Origin: Saturnia japonica
Lineage: Eukaryota > Arthropoda > Insecta > Lepidoptera > Saturniidae
Length of the DNA stretch: 64,000 nucleotides
Direction: 5' to 3'
NCBI GenBank assembly: GCA_033032175.1
Contig: CM065307.1
Location: 4,402,001-4,466,000, forward strand
The number at the start of each line of letters is the position of its first letter. Within the stretch, counting starts at the first letter, position 1. The position numbers and the translations under genes are program-made. The notes under the pieces were generated by a model that had not been told where the DNA came from, ran no database searches, and was given only the letters and a program-made list of their open reading frames with translations. This document shows, in pieces, positions 36,170 through 48,715 of the stretch.

Positions 36170-36428
36170 AATACTAGGCAACTAAACCTAGTGGTCGTAA
36201 GCGCGACTGCTATGAGTGAGGTCCTGGGTTCGAATCCCAGGTCGAGCAAAGTGTTATTGGGTTTGGCTAATTCCCAGTAGCAGCTCGGAGTTTGGTTTCG
36301 TGCCCGATTAATGGCAATAGGCTCGCCCCCTATAACATGGGACCTAAAACATACTCGGCGAACTGTGGATGTACATTAGTACACTTCTGCCTAACCCTTC
36401 GGGGAATACAGGCGTGATGGTATGTAAA
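36170..36428 (+). mobile_element. tRNA-derived SINE, family 2
   Basis: The head has an A-box-like TAGTGGTCGTAAGC and a perfect T-arm CCTGGGTTCGAATCCCAGG (B-box). It is followed by a shared body AGCAGCTCGGAGTTTGGTTT, ATGGCAATAGGCTCGCCCCC, CTTCTGCCTAACCC and AATACAGGCGTGATGGTATG. It is not a functional tRNA because no acceptor stem pairs. Confidence 0.8.
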
Positions 36429-37164
36429 CAGTTACGAAATTTGCAAATAGTGGGTTTTTTAATACGGTTGGCGGGCCAGTGTTCCATAAATAATACAAAA
36501 TAAGTTACGTTCAGAAACGTAAAAGGGGCAAAGATGCATACGGCCAAATTATTTGTAAATAGAATTAATTGTAAAAAAGTCATCACGCCCTCGGGGTTAG
36601 AGCAAAAAAGGCCCTCAGATTTTATTTAGGGGGTTACACCTAAGATAGCCTGAATATTATGATAAGAGCAAGTGTGATGAAAATAGTTATAAAAAAATCC
36701 TTGTTTTTTATTATTCGTTGATAAGCATCTAAAATTAGTTTTTGTTTCTTTTTTAATTCTTTGCACATTAGTGTATAGTTGGAGATAAAAAGCATTCTCT
36801 ACCAGACTTTCAGGGATGCAAGAGAAAGGTGTGTATATATATATATACATACTATTTAGTAAACACAATTTAGTACATATTCAACTACTCCTAGTAGAAT
36901 TTACGCAGCGAATGCTTGAAGGAATCTCGAAAGTTGGATAATTAGATCTTGATAAGCAAATTTTACAGTCGTGCTGCTGTTACGGCAACAGAATGTTTAC
37001 GAAAATTAGTATGGTGACTTGGTATACTAAGAATTAAAGCATCAGAAGATCTAAGCTGTATTATTGTACGGATCTATGAGAGATTGAAATAGTGTTTTTA
37101 ATACGCTTTTATTAACTTCACTTATAACTAGCAAACAATATAGGTAATCAAATGTTAGAACTCA

Positions 37165-37440
37165 ATTTTAACCTACTTTTGATTGTCGTATCGAAATGAT
37201 AATTTGTATGTACCCATATGTAGTTCAGAAGACAAAACTATAATTTGATACCTTTGTGCTAATCTGATGATGGAGCCAGAGAAGGTGGTTAGTGGACTCT
37301 TCAGTACCTACTAGCAAACCCCTCGAGTTTAGGCTTAGTGATTTGTTTTCATGAGTCCGATGGATTGAGCTTAGTAACGAAGGTCTCGTGATGGAAGCAA
37401 GATTATAGCGTTTTATAAATATTAATGCGTGATAATAATC
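37165..37440 (+). repeat. Dispersed repeat family J (copy 2)
   Basis: See 7186-7467; this copy reads CTGATGATGGAGCCAGAGAA then GTGGACTCTTCAGTACC and ends TTTTATAAATATTAATGCGT. Confidence 0.6.
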
Positions 37441-38439
37441 AATGACAGTAGTGTTTTTTAGTTTTTGTTTTCAACTAAAAACTTTTATTAAATATTTAGG
37501 ATATTTAATTATTAAGTATAAAGAAAAGAAGGCAATAGGCAACCATTTCAACCTGGCTCGGTATTACACACCCGTTCATATTTCCGCCGACCGAAGGTGA
37601 AATGGATGATCAGATTTGACGGTCAAGTTTATTAAAGAGATCCTCTGAGAGGTCCAAGTAAGCAACGTCTGCATAATCTAGAGGAGAAAGAAGAAGGGTA
37701 TTTATTAGGGACATCTTTGTATGAATATGAAGAAAGATTTTAAACGCATGAGTGAATGAAAAGAAGCGTAAATCTTATGTTTCTTAAAATCACAGTATGC
37801 GAAATAACCTGATTAAATTGATTAACATGTATTCACGCTTAAATAAGTCTAATAACAATATGTTATTAGAACTCGCGTGTCAGTTTTGACAATATAACAC
37901 CTATGACACTTTGCGCTTTTAGTTTTGTTGCGTGATTTTACCTAATTATCTACGTGTAACATTAGATTATATGAACGGGGCGTAGTCAATCTTAATGGTG
38001 GGGCAAGCCAGGCCAATAACCATACAATTTCGTTTAGAAATAACCGTATACTCGTATATAAATGTCTATACTACTATTGCAAAGAGGTCAAGATAATAAA
38101 TATGTGGACACATTTTCACACAAGCTCATTTAATTCCAAACTAAGCAAAGCTTATATTGTGGTAACTGAGTAGCTTATGTTCCATACATATTTGTTATAC
38201 TCGTGGATAGTGAAAATGTCGTAAAATTTTACGTAAATAATTTATTAGTACTCAGTAAAATAAAATTCAAATAAGCTCACTATACTGTGGTCGTACGTAT
38301 AGTATCTCTTACTGTGGTCGTTCGTAGTGCAAACAAAACTGTCCTGGCTTTTTTTGGAACACAAGCCGTGATCCAATCTTATACCACAATAAACGTGGAT
38401 CGAAGTCACTATATAAGTTTTGAACTTTAAGTCATCGTT
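37441..38439. other. Non-coding stretch
   Basis: Nothing recognised. Confidence 0.5.
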
Positions 38440-38625
38440 TACAACGAGAAATGTTATATTTTTAGACCATTGTTTGTTGTTTGCAATCGTAGCGATAAGC
38501 TTTGAATGAATGAGTGAACTATGAGTGTTTTTTAGTACCTACAACTATTGAGCATCTCTATACTCGAAGTTTCGAGTACATTCCCGACGACTCCAGATAT
38601 TTCGAGAATTATGACAATTACGCTC
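38440..38625 (+). repeat. Dispersed repeat family E (copy 2)
   Basis: GATAAGCTTTGAATGAATGA, TCGAAGTTTCGAGTACATTC and CCAGATATTTCGAGAATT. Unknown class. Confidence 0.55.
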
Positions 38626-38939
38626 ATCACATAAAAGCCAGTTATGCGGGAGAACCGAAACTGCGCCTTCTCGTCTCAATAGTAGAGTTTACTATAACTA
38701 TGCCACAAGACCTGTCTGTATGTTTTGTCTCTATCTACGAAGTTTAAATGTTTCTAGGAGGTAATCTCCAGAAATATTGATCCGATTTTAAAAATTATTT
38801 TCCTGGTAGAAGATAGAGTCATATAGGCTATTTTTGTATTTTTATTAAATTTTATATTGTAGTTAACCTAAACGAAGTCGTAGACGGATTTTAGAAACAA
38901 ATAATTATAAATAGAACGGCACATATATTTGACTCAATT

Positions 38940-39150
38940 CTCAATAATCCATCCCGTCCATGAGCTGCATCCCGATTGAGTGACGACCACCGTGCACATG
39001 GTAATGAGCCTATCCCAGTAATTTTTTTTTACTTTGTCGCGTTTCGAGATAGTTAGATAACAGTGACCAGTGGTTGACTGGTTACCATCAGGCACAATGG
39101 CAATGCTAATAAAAAAAAATGCATTGGACGTCGATGGTGGCCATCGCTAA
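38940..39150 (+). repeat. Dispersed repeat related to the 125-bp array unit
   Basis: Contains ACCACCGTGCACATGGTAAT, CTTTGTCGCGTTTCGAGATA and GGTTACCATCAGGCACAATG, in the same order as the reverse-complemented unit plus its flank. Only one unit-length segment is present, so this copy is not amplified. Confidence 0.55.
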
Positions 39151-39353
39151 ATACTCTTAAAATATCTACCAGGGTTAAATAGCTATAAAAACCTATATAA
39201 CCATTCCCGAGTAGATTCAACCCAACTAAATCGTAACATTACCCGGGGAATTGGGAAATAAAATTCGAGATGAATTTACCCACCGCCTTCCACTGTAGAA
39301 TATTTTATATTTCAAGAGTTTTACTTTTTTAGTCGATCTACGCTTATAATCTA

Positions 39354-39690
39354 CTAGGTTTTACCCGGCCGCTTTGCTGGCCGTTAATTAAAGAAAGTAA
39401 ACAAGCTAATTAAAAAAAAAGGAAACAAAAAACCCGAATACAACAACACAAAACTCGACAAAAAAATATCTAGCTTTTTGGTTGATTCCCAGACGTCGTA
39501 CTTAAATATTATATAGCTGTCGCTTTCGGAGATTACCCGAAACAAACAGACAGATGGAAAGGCCGAAAATAAATTCAAAAATTGATGTTTTGTTATATGT
39601 ATTTTATATACTTTCATATGCATTTAGTAAAAAACATGTTATTTTGACATTACATTAAATCAATGTCAATCAAATCAATCAATTTTATAA
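39354..39690 (-). mobile_element. Helitron-like element (minus strand)
   Basis: Ends on the minus strand with hairpin GGCCAGCAAAGCGGCC and then CCTAG before T. The 5' half shares TAATGTCAAAATAACA and ACTAAATGCATATGAAAGTA with subfamily B. Another fragment of this type is at 51880-52010. The 5' boundary is approximate. Confidence 0.5.
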
Positions 39691-40369
39691 TGTTTTTAGA
39701 CATCGTAAAAAAACATCCAATTTTGACGAGATTATGTACTCAAGACGTATATGTCATTCCTCAGTTAATAAGCTATATATAAATTGTCAATAACATGCTT
39801 ATAAATAAAATTACTAGATGAAATCAATAAGAAACACGTGCGGAGCCTCGGGGGGTACCACTAGTTTATTCATAAATACATTCACTTTATGTACAACATT
39901 TTTCTTTGCAATCAAAAACTTACATTTTATATTAATATCTCAACTACACTGTATACATACATTGTTTTCACATAATATATTTAGAATTTGTACCAAAGGT
40001 TTTGTCATATAAAGTTTACGTGCAAGACATAAACTGGGAATAGGTATATTAAACAAGTTGAGGAGTTCACGAAATATGTAAATACAAAATAGCACACAAT
40101 GTATTTTATATTGTGGATAATCCCATTAGATTAACCAGTCAATACCGTGCCGTACATACTACCATTGAACTCAATTATACATCAGATGTTGCAATTTGTT
40201 GAACAAATATGCAAGATAACATATTTACCAAATCCAATAACATTTTAGAAATATCCTTCTCGTCTAATTAAACCTAAAATAGTAATGAAATGAACAGTTT
40301 CTGTGATGGGGGCGACACGTAAAATATTTTAATTAGGTTGTAATGGGAAGAACCTTCAAGGTCACTCAA

Positions 40370-40680
40370 ATTGCAGTGGAGAGAGCAGAAATAAGGAGAT
40401 TCGCAGGATAGCTAAAGCCCCTATAACTCTATAGATAGCTTGGCTTAAGTGACTTAAGCTCATAGGACGGATGGGCGATGGTGCTGAAGAGTTCTCAAGT
40501 GGCGATCACGCATCAGAAGATGCAGTTTAGGTAAAACCGCTACAAGGTGGACCGACGACCTGGTGAAGATTGCGGGAATCCGCAGGTTGCGAGAACGCAG
40601 ACAGAACCGGTCGTTGACGCAATATTTATGAGAGCCCTATGTCAAGCAATGGACGCCTTTCGCCTGAATATATGAAATGA
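40370..40680 (+). pseudogene. RTE-like LINE reverse transcriptase C-terminus (decayed)
   Basis: In one frame it reads TDGRWC*RVLKW, then ATRWTDDLVKIAG, then RQNRSLTQYL*EPYVKQWTP. This follows the RTE C-terminal pattern DGRWxxxVLEWRP...GRPxxRWxDDLxxxAGxxW...DRxxWxxxxEAYVQQW. Two in-frame stops; no 5' part found. Helitron A begins immediately after at 40708. Confidence 0.65.
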
Positions 40681-40707
40681 TTTCAAAGGGATTTAAAAAA
40701 ACGTAAA

Positions 40708-41072
40708 TCTATACAAATAAATAAAATTTCAATTCGTTGTTTTTTTTTTAGAACTGACTATACTGTTAGCCTTAGGGGCCCTGGAGCCTCTGACGGCTTT
40801 TACAGCTTCACCGGACTTGATCAATTCGTTGAATAATAAAATCCTTATTACCCGATGGTATAAAACCAAACGATACCCAGCATAAAATCGTGTCGGTGCC
40901 ATCTCTTATCAATATAAAAAGTAACCATGAAAATATTTGATTTATTGATTGTCAGCGTGAGTATATGTCAATTTTCGAAAGAACACCCACAATAAGTATA
41001 TAACCGGTTCGTGCATGAAACCGATCGACGGCATTCTCTAGTCAACGCGAGCGAAGTCGCGGGCACAGCTAT
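40708..41072 (+). mobile_element. Helitron-like element, subfamily A, with a retroposon inside
   Basis: Starts TCTATACAAATAAATAAAAT after A and ends CGCGGGCACAGCTAT (siblings CTAG), with hairpin CGCGAGCGAAGTCGCG. A ~70-bp poly(A) retroposon at 40741-40808 interrupts it and is bounded by an 11-bp duplication TCAATTCGTTG. Confidence 0.65.
40741..40808 (-). mobile_element. Tiny poly(A) retroposon with 11-bp target duplication
   Basis: Plus strand: TCAATTCGTTG, poly(T), GAACTGACTATACTGTTAGC ... AGCTTCACCGGACTTGA, then TCAATTCGTTG again. On the minus strand this is a 5'-truncated insert ending in poly(A), flanked by target duplications, the hallmark of target-primed reverse transcription. Same family as 12563-12649 and the long copies at 25600-26150 and 47680-48200. 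Confidence 0.75.
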
Positions 41073-41954
41073 TAAATAAGTAAAAGTTTTACGCATGAAG
41101 CAAGCTCATAAATAATTCAAGGCTTAAAAAGTAATCCGACCGGAGCCACAAATTCTAATGAAAATTGAAAATTAATCAATTAATCTTGAAGGGTAGGCTT
41201 ACTTATAAGCTTTTATCAGTTTAGAGTTTCAACATTTAAAAGTCGACTCATTTTTCTTAATAATTGAAGTGGCTCAGTTTAATTTTGATTCAGTTAATTT
41301 TAGTTGTGAATTTTATTAGAATCAATTTACATTTTAAATTTATCTAATTCATGACTACTAAGTATTTAAAAGTTGGTAAACCTTATATTGTATTTAAGGC
41401 TAGGTATTTTTTATTTATTGTATTTAATGCTCCAAGCATTGTGAAAAATAAAAATTAATATTAAATGGAGTACATAAATTAGCTTCATATGATATGAAGA
41501 CTGCCTTGTAACAGAACTTAGGGCCGTTCAGAAAAAAATGCGAAACAAAATATATCCTAGGTAGTACCTAAGATATGATTTTTTTAAATAAAAAACTACA
41601 AATTTTTAACTTGTTTTACATTCTTGTACACTGCGACCACAAATGACTGAATTCTATCGGTTTTTTGTTGATCTATTATTATACGCTAACTATTCCAATC
41701 GATAAGCAGTAAATAGTTTGTCTAGCTATGGTACTATTAAAAAAACAAAAACTTGAATTAATTTTTCTGTGAGAAATTTGCTAAAATTTTTTTTTACAAA
41801 GTTTAAGCTTCTTGGGTATAAAAAAAATGTATGAAAACATGAGTGACCAATAATTTTAAAATTATGTCGGGTTTGAGTAGATTTCATAATGGTATAATCC
41901 ATTACTGTATCTTATGGAGGGCTGTATCTTCGTTTGCCACCTTAGTTATAAATA

Positions 41955-42479
41955 TCAATACAATTAATAGAATTAAAGTGTCTGTTTATAATGTCAAAAT
42001 AACAGGTTTTAACTAAACAAAGATGAACGTATATACGGTACTTACAAAAAAATATAGTTTTTCTCTGTCTGTTTTCTTTGTTCCAAGTAATCTGCTAAAT
42101 GGTTGGCCCGATTTTGACGGAACATACACAAGTAGATAGCTGATAATATAAGGTGTAACTTAGGCCACTTTTATTTTAGAAAAATAATTAGGGTTCCGCG
42201 GAAATAAAAATCAAATCAGGAAAACAACGGTTTTGGGGTCCTTAAATAGCTTACACTGAGTAAATAATTAGAGAATATCAAGTTAGTGTAGTTTATAAAT
42301 GTAGATCTTAAAAAAAGTTACAAATAAATTTACGAGAGCATTAGTCTATCTTCTAAGGATAACCCACAATAAGACTTTTTGTCTTTAAAATAACTGAGAG
42401 GGGTGGTAGCATGAACCGCGCGTATGTCCGATCAACGGCATTCTGCAATCCACGCGAGCGTAACCGCGGGCACAGCTAG
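41955..42479 (+). mobile_element. Helitron-like element, subfamily B
   Basis: Starts TCAATACAATTAATAGAATT after A and ends CGCGGGCACAGCTAG before T, with hairpin CGCGAGCGTAACCGCG. Non-autonomous. Confidence 0.65.
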
Positions 42480-42916
42480 TACTAAACAAAGCCTGTTACA
42501 AACGATAATGTAATTTACAATCACATTTACACCAAGCGTTACAAATATTATTTTTTTTATTATTTATTGATTTTTTAAATTTCCTAATAGAAAGAGATGA
42601 TTATTACAGAATCAAATATTATTTCTACTAATAAACGTATAGTTTTATTTCACTAATATTAATTTGTAATTTATAAGCTAAACTAATATAGAATTCCATT
42701 AACCTTAAAATCCGTAACACCGAGCTGAAGGAAATGGTCTTTACAAATTCAGCTACAAAGGTATCTTTGTTATCGTAGATAAAGAGCCCGCATTATCTGA
42801 CGTAAACGATCAGAAAAGGACATAATTAACTGAAACCAGGATAATCTTTAAACATTTTGATATTAAAAAAATCAAAGTCTGCATAATGAAGATTTGTTTT
42901 TAATTTTGTCCTTTTT

Positions 42917-43137
42917 TAAATGGCTTCAAAAAAAGGAGAAGATTCTCAATTCGAATGTCTATATTTTTTTATGGGTGTTCAGCCATAACTTCTTTGTTTA
43001 TGAGAACATTTAAATGGTTATTAGGGTGGTCTCATTTTAATTTCATTGGCATTGGACCTTCAACTTTGAAGGTACAACAGGGAACTCCTCAAAATCATTG
43101 ATGTTGTTTTTTTTGTTGTTGTTAATAATGGTCTCGT
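42917..43137 (+). repeat. Dispersed repeat family A (copy 4)
   Basis: Contains TGGGTGTTCAGCCATAACTT and CATTGGCATTGGACCTTCAA; the ACCGATTTGGATGATTC core is damaged. Confidence 0.65.
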
Positions 43138-44206
43138 GTGGTACTTACTTCTCTCAATTTCTAAGATTCATGAAATAATAATGGTAAAAATATTTATCCA
43201 TAGATATTAAAAAAGTATGTGTATATGTTTGCTTGTGTTAATCTCAAGGACTAATGATCAGATTTTAAAATATCTTAGAAGCGAAATTTCTTAGGCGGCG
43301 CGGTGATTCGATAATTTGGAGCGAATATTCAAGAACGCGTCATGTTTAGGCACATTTGCTTATGCCTATGCAATGCCGAATACCCAGTGGATTCATTTTA
43401 ATTTAAAAAATCATTTTATCAAATAACTGTTCGCAAACCTCTCTTATAAAATACAATAACGTAAGAAGCAATCGTTACGGAGAGATCGGATTAAAAAAAA
43501 TTTGAGTGCACTTACAGTAGGGTACACACGTAGGAATTCATACTCCTTTGGCGTAAAAAGAAACTCAATTTTTTTTTGTCCCGAAAGTCAACCCCGTTTT
43601 GAAGTTAGACATCAATGATAATATTATAACACAACCTTTAATTACTTTTTTGACTCAGCTTTAGAATCACTACCATCGAGTTCAGACTCCAAATTGATTT
43701 ACAGTTAGATCACTCTATAATTAGGTAAATATAAATTTGTTTCCCCACTTTTTTCTTCAATGCGGGATTACTTCTAACCCTCACCTGCCTCCAACACCCG
43801 TTCACAGCATCAAATTCAGCGAAATTATTTTAATAAAAGAAAAATTCCGTAATATTGTACTCTCGCAATTATTATTGGTGGTTAACTTTACCATTTCATG
43901 CTCCCTTCATATAATGCCAGTGTAGCTTTCAATTATACTCTCTAATAAACACGCCAAAAGAATTATAACAAATAAGTACAAAGAAACTTTATACCAGTGT
44001 AGCAATTGGAATAATATTATGGTTTAATTTAATAGATTCAAGCTTAAATCCGGGTACATTAACGGATACGATATAAACCCCATTGACAAGATTCTTTTAG
44101 AGCGGCACTCGACTTAACAATGCAAGCCGTTATCGTCTAGAAGTCTGAATGGAAATTTGTACAATTGAAGTGTTGTTAAATCTTTGAATTTACAATAATA
44201 AATAAG
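43138..44206. other. Non-coding stretch
   Basis: No gene or repeat partner recognised. Confidence 0.5.
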
Positions 44207-44564
44207 GTGCCACCTCCACGAGCGTGTGTATCGCCACGAGTCCGCTTGTTATAGTTGGGTGATCTCTACGAGACGATTATTCTTCCACCTGCGTATCGTC
44301 GCGACTCGTGACGGATCGCCGCGTAAACCCAACGAATAGTCACGAGTGGCGACGGATTGCTGCATGCCTATAAGTTGTTTTGTTAAAAAGAGCTCAATAT
44401 GGTGACAGGCAAGAGCGAAATTAGAAGTATCAATAGTTCAGTTTTTCGGCAAGTGCGCTGCGAGTAGGTTGCGTCTTACCGCGAGTGCGCAGTGAGTCGT
44501 TGGCGTTTTCCTCGTCAATGTCCCTCATCCCATCGCCGCGATTGTATCGCCGTGTGGAGACACG
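44207..44564. mobile_element. GC-rich palindromic element (MITE-like)
   Basis: The left end GGTGCCACCTCCACGAGC and right end, read inward, CGTGTCTCCACACGGCGATA are related inverted sequences. Internal CGCCACGAGT/CGACTCGTGAC and GCGAGTGCGCAGTGAGTCG words are also arranged inversely. GC content is far above the surroundings. Boundaries are approximate. Confidence 0.45.
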
Positions 44565-44749
44565 TTCATAAAGTTGTTATAGAAGGATGATAATATTGCC
44601 GCGATAAGCTAGTTAGTGAAGGTAGCGCCTTACTATTTCAAGAATATATTTAACGACGTTGAGGGCTCAATGTACTCTGTGAAAACTTTTAATGACATTT
44701 ACAATGTATTTGCTTTCATTCTTGATACAGATATTTTACGGTATAATTT

Positions 44750-45200
44750 ATACTAGCGTTGTACCCGTTTTTTATGCAATAATTGTTTTCATCCCACAGT
44801 TTTATTTTTCTCTTATTATTAACAAATGATATAATCTAGAGAAATTACATGATACTTTCCGTGCACAAAAACTCCTGAATTTGTTTTACGAATCCTATAC
44901 ATATGTATATATTTGTATATTCATAAAGCCTGTTGATTATGAAATAACGAATGCCTCTCGACTACAGAATCACATCAAAATTAATTAACAATTGTGGAAA
45001 ATTCAATTTTACGATATCTACATTTGATATTGTTAATTATTATAGTCCATCAATCATGGAATGACTTATACTTTTCATATACGTAAGTTCATTAAAAAAC
45101 GGTCAAGATTTAATATAAAAATTATTTCTTTGAAATGTTTTAACTATTTCTAAAATATTTTTGGGAAAATCTTAAAGCCTATCAATTGACCAATGACACA
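44750..45200 (-). mobile_element. Family D copy (degraded)
   Basis: Begins ACTAGCGTTGTACCCG in plus-strand reading and contains TTTCCGTGCACAAAAACTCC. Strongly diverged; far end uncertain. Confidence 0.4.
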
Positions 45201-45989
45201 AGCTTTCCGTGTTCAAAATGTCACAACAATCGGTCGATCCATTTTTGCGTTAAATTTGGACATAAAAACAGACAAGCAGCCAGACAAAAAAAAACCTATT
45301 CATGATCTATGTCCGATCTATATCAGGAAATTTGGAAAAAAATCCATATACTTACATACAGATCTGCAGATATATTAATATAGATATTGATTTATTTCAC
45401 TTAATCGATTACAAACGAATATGACATTTTTTTGTATGTCTGTTTACATAATAACTGGATTTAACTCAAAAACGACATGAACGATATTTTGAAATTTTCT
45501 ACACGGGAAGCCTATTTTATTGTTTAATAAATATGCTATAACAATTTTCCTTAATATTTTTGGAGGTAGGTAGAAAATTTTGTTAAAATTTTTATAACTG
45601 CTCAAGATTTTTTTTTTATAAATTCATGTCAGTAGGATGGTATCCCAATTCAAAGTTCAACAAAACGGTATTTTTATATAGAAATACTAAAGACTCATTA
45701 TTATTATTAATGTAATTGTTAAAATTATTAACATACGTTTGATAAAAATAATAATCAATTTTAAAAATGTCATCTTTATTACGATAAAACAAAAACAGAT
45801 AACTGAATTATTACGCAGTCAATCCCTTAAGTGTTTTGATAAATTATTCAAATACGTTTTCATGTAACAAGCCGCTGTCGCGCACCACCCTGATTATTAT
45901 AGTCCCCCAATAGATATAGTACTACGTGATTAACTATTTTCAGAAATCCGTATAATTAAGTAAAAAATGAGAGACGTTTTTTTCATGTC

Positions 45990-46070
45990 CCGTGAAGCTG
46001 TAAAAACCTTCTGAGGCTTCAGGACCCATAAGGTTAACAGTATAGTCAAATAGTAAAACATAAATAGAAG
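45990..46070 (+). mobile_element. Truncated poly(A) retroposon copy
   Basis: CGTGAAGCTGTAAAAACCTT ... GGACCCATAAGGTTAACAGT; diverged from the other copies. No clean target duplication seen. Confidence 0.5.
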
Positions 46071-46702
46071 ATTTTCGTTATTTTCGTCTACAGGACTCTT
46101 TTAATGCGTCGAGTACCCTCCTCTTCGGTAACATCGCCAAAACTGTTGTCAAACGCTAAACTTATTAAAAAAATAGTTTATTAAAGATGATATAGTAAAG
46201 ACGTTTGTTAATACTTAGTTATTATTTTCGTCTCGTAATTTTATTTTGTAGTCATTAACATTTCTTTAAACTATCCCTGTACAACTTTTTAATATTTTTA
46301 TATTCTTTATTAGTGTCATTTTTAATTAATGTTTATGGTAAAATTTAGAATAAAAATTCATATACAGACATAACTACTGATTTATAAAGATTTTACATAT
46401 TTTTAAACTAAAACATTAATATTAAACTATATGTTTATTTATTTCGTCAATAGTGTACCCCACTAATCTTTAAAATGTTTGAATCTGTATTTTTTATTAA
46501 GAATTAACGAAGATATGGCATTGCCAGGAAGAACTATATTGGAGAAGTAATTTACAATAAGTAGTAATTTAAAACTTGGAATGTTAAATATTATTTATCT
46601 AAATACAAAATTTCATTAGGTAATCCATAAATTCCAAATCAAATAATTATCCAAATCGTTGGAACCGTTTCAGAGAAACCAATTGTATATTTATACTTTA
46701 AT

Positions 46703-46733
<31 letters not shown>

Positions 46734-47365
46734 GTAATACACGTTTTTTACTCAGAATTAACAAAATTAATTAAATTAGTAGGTCATATTTATAACTCAC
46801 AAAATAATATGGCATTAAGTTCATAAATAATTAAAAGAGAATTATAAAACAATTTCCTTGAACCATGCGACTATTATGAATAATTTGACCCGTTCCTAGT
46901 ATTAAACTAATTTATCATTCCCTGAACATAATAATAATATAATATTTTGTGTTACAAGCTTTCATTAAGTGCCATATGAATTAGTTTTATCGTTGTATTT
47001 TCGTGATTTGTAAAGCTTTTTTACTGGTATTATTATAATAATTTCCCAGTATCGTTTGCTCTTTTAATAAAAAATAAGTCATTTGATTTGCAAATGAGCC
47101 TACGCTTTCGGGTAAGGTAGCTCGCAATTCTAAATGTATAAACATTTTTATTGTAAGCTTACTAGTTAAGCTGAGATTTTTTGTCAGTGTCAACGTTTTG
47201 TTACAACTACCGGCTTCCTGTACCAACAAGTAATATTAAAAATAACACACCGTTAAATATAGTGGAGTATCTATATATTAATATGTGAAGCAAAAGCTTT
47301 CTACCCCTTTTTAAGCGTATTGCGTGCACGAAAGACTGTGTGATTTGGCATGATTAAAGTTTATA
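46071..47365. other. AT-rich non-coding stretch
   Basis: Only the (TA)n at 46702; the frame at 46987-47229 (minus) is unremarkable. Confidence 0.5.
46702..46734 (+). repeat. (TA)n microsatellite
   Basis: A run of about 14 TA pairs. Confidence 0.9.
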
Positions 47366-47640
47366 TGGAGAAGGAGTGCAGAAAGCTAAAATGTATCTAT
47401 AATATCTGTTACTAATATATTAAATAAAATAAATTAATACTGCGAATCCTAACCTGACCAGTGCCATTGAACTTCGACCTCCCAAAATATTGACATTGTC
47501 ACTCAACGTAAAGTGACAGCAAGTGATGTAGAAAATACTCATTGTTTAGGTTCATGAATACTGCCAATGTCAAACAAAAAATAGTTTACGATGAAAAAGT
47601 TGCTGGTCGAATTTCAAGCTTAAGGCGAACACTAGTATCG
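47366..47640 (+). repeat. Repeat pair G (copy 1) with a conserved short frame
   Basis: Direct repeat with 58496-58775 (GGAGAAGGAGTGCAGAAAGC, AAAATATTGACATTGTCACT, AAGTGACAGCAAGTGAT). From ATG 47558 a 28-codon frame NVKQKIVYDEKVAGRIS... is shared; many differences between copies fall at third codon positions. Origin unknown. Confidence 0.55.
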
Positions 47641-47679
47641 TTAAATGGATATTTATAACTACCCTACTGGTCGATGTTT

Positions 47680-48200
47680 ATGGAAGGATATATAAGGCGT
47701 AGCGCACAAAGAGCGAGGAGTCCGTTCCTCGGTGTGAAGTCCTTTGGGTCAGGCAGCCGCCCGCGCGATACAAGTGACACTATACGTGCAACACTTAGCT
47801 ACCCACATACAACAATACACACGTATGAACACACACGCGTGCACACCACACAGGTACATAGGTTCTGTATGGGACCTTTTTTTTCTTTTTTTTGCGCTAG
47901 TTAGTGTAGAAAAACCATTCCGATCACTAAATACACATACGCATGGCTCCCTCCTTCCTCCCAGGAGGAGGGGAACGTGCATATGAATATATATTAGTTA
48001 GCTCGAATTTGCAGGAGTAGAGAATTAGTTAGATCGCGACCTTTTCGCATTCGCGACGACCGCCCGAGCCGAGGTTCGGCCACTCTGGTACCCTCGTGCG
48101 AGTCGTCAAAAACTTTCGCGGCTGAGTGCCCTAAGCGCTCGCCCCCGAGTTCGGTGAAGCTGTAAAAGCCGCAGCGGCTCTGTTTTTGAAAGAGCGAGGC
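47680..48200 (+). mobile_element. Long copy of the poly(A) retroposon family
   Basis: Inverted relative to 25600-26150. Contains ACACCGAGGAACG-type and CGCGGCTGAGTGCCCTAAGC segments and ends GTTCGGTGAAGCTGTAAAAG. The final GGGCCCCT part and poly(A) are missing here. Confidence 0.55.
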
Positions 48201-48544
48201 ATTCTCCCTTGAACTATAGAACATTAAAACTGTCGTCTAGTTCAGTTAATAAATTATATTCAAATAAACACTGTTCCTGAGTGCCTCTCGTTGCCCCTCT
48301 CGCTGCGTATTCGAGTTCTAAACCTAATTTCGATATCCATTTCTAATCATCACGGGTGGTTTCTTTCTTGTTATAACTATTTAGGGTGTTTTTCTGGCAA
48401 CTCAGGATGCATGTTTCTTATTTATTATCCACTTCACGTAAGCACTATATCAATATTAGTATCAGACTCAAACGAAGGGGAAAGAAGATTGGACATCAGA
48501 TACTGCACGATTAGTTCTTAAAAAAAATTGTAAGGAAATCGCTT

Positions 48545-48715
48545 GTAGAACGGCGGCCGTTGAGGCTATAGAGTTATCGAGTGATGGCTATGTACTGGGA
48601 GATGCAGCGTGGGCAGACAAGGTGGATCGACGAGTCGTTTGTGGGAAGCCGCTGGATGCAAGGAGTGCAGGACCATACGTTGTGGCGAATAATAAGAAAG
48701 GAATGAAGGAGTAAA
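48545..48715 (+). pseudogene. RTE-like LINE reverse transcriptase C-terminus (fragment)
   Basis: Reads YWEMQRGQTRWIDESFVGSR followed by WMQGVQDHTLWRII, matching the RTE RWxDDxxxxAGxxWMQxAQDRxxWR pattern. A different copy from 40370-40680. Only ~45 codons. Confidence 0.6.

Noticed and set aside
36180..36252. Functional tRNA gene
   Set aside because: The T-arm and boxes are good but the acceptor arms do not pair, and the same body occurs in two other copies; it is a SINE head.
47674..48224. Overlapping ORFs on both strands near 47.7-48.2 kb as genes
   Set aside because: Explained by the GC-richer retroposon copy; none is conserved in the copy at 25.6 kb.
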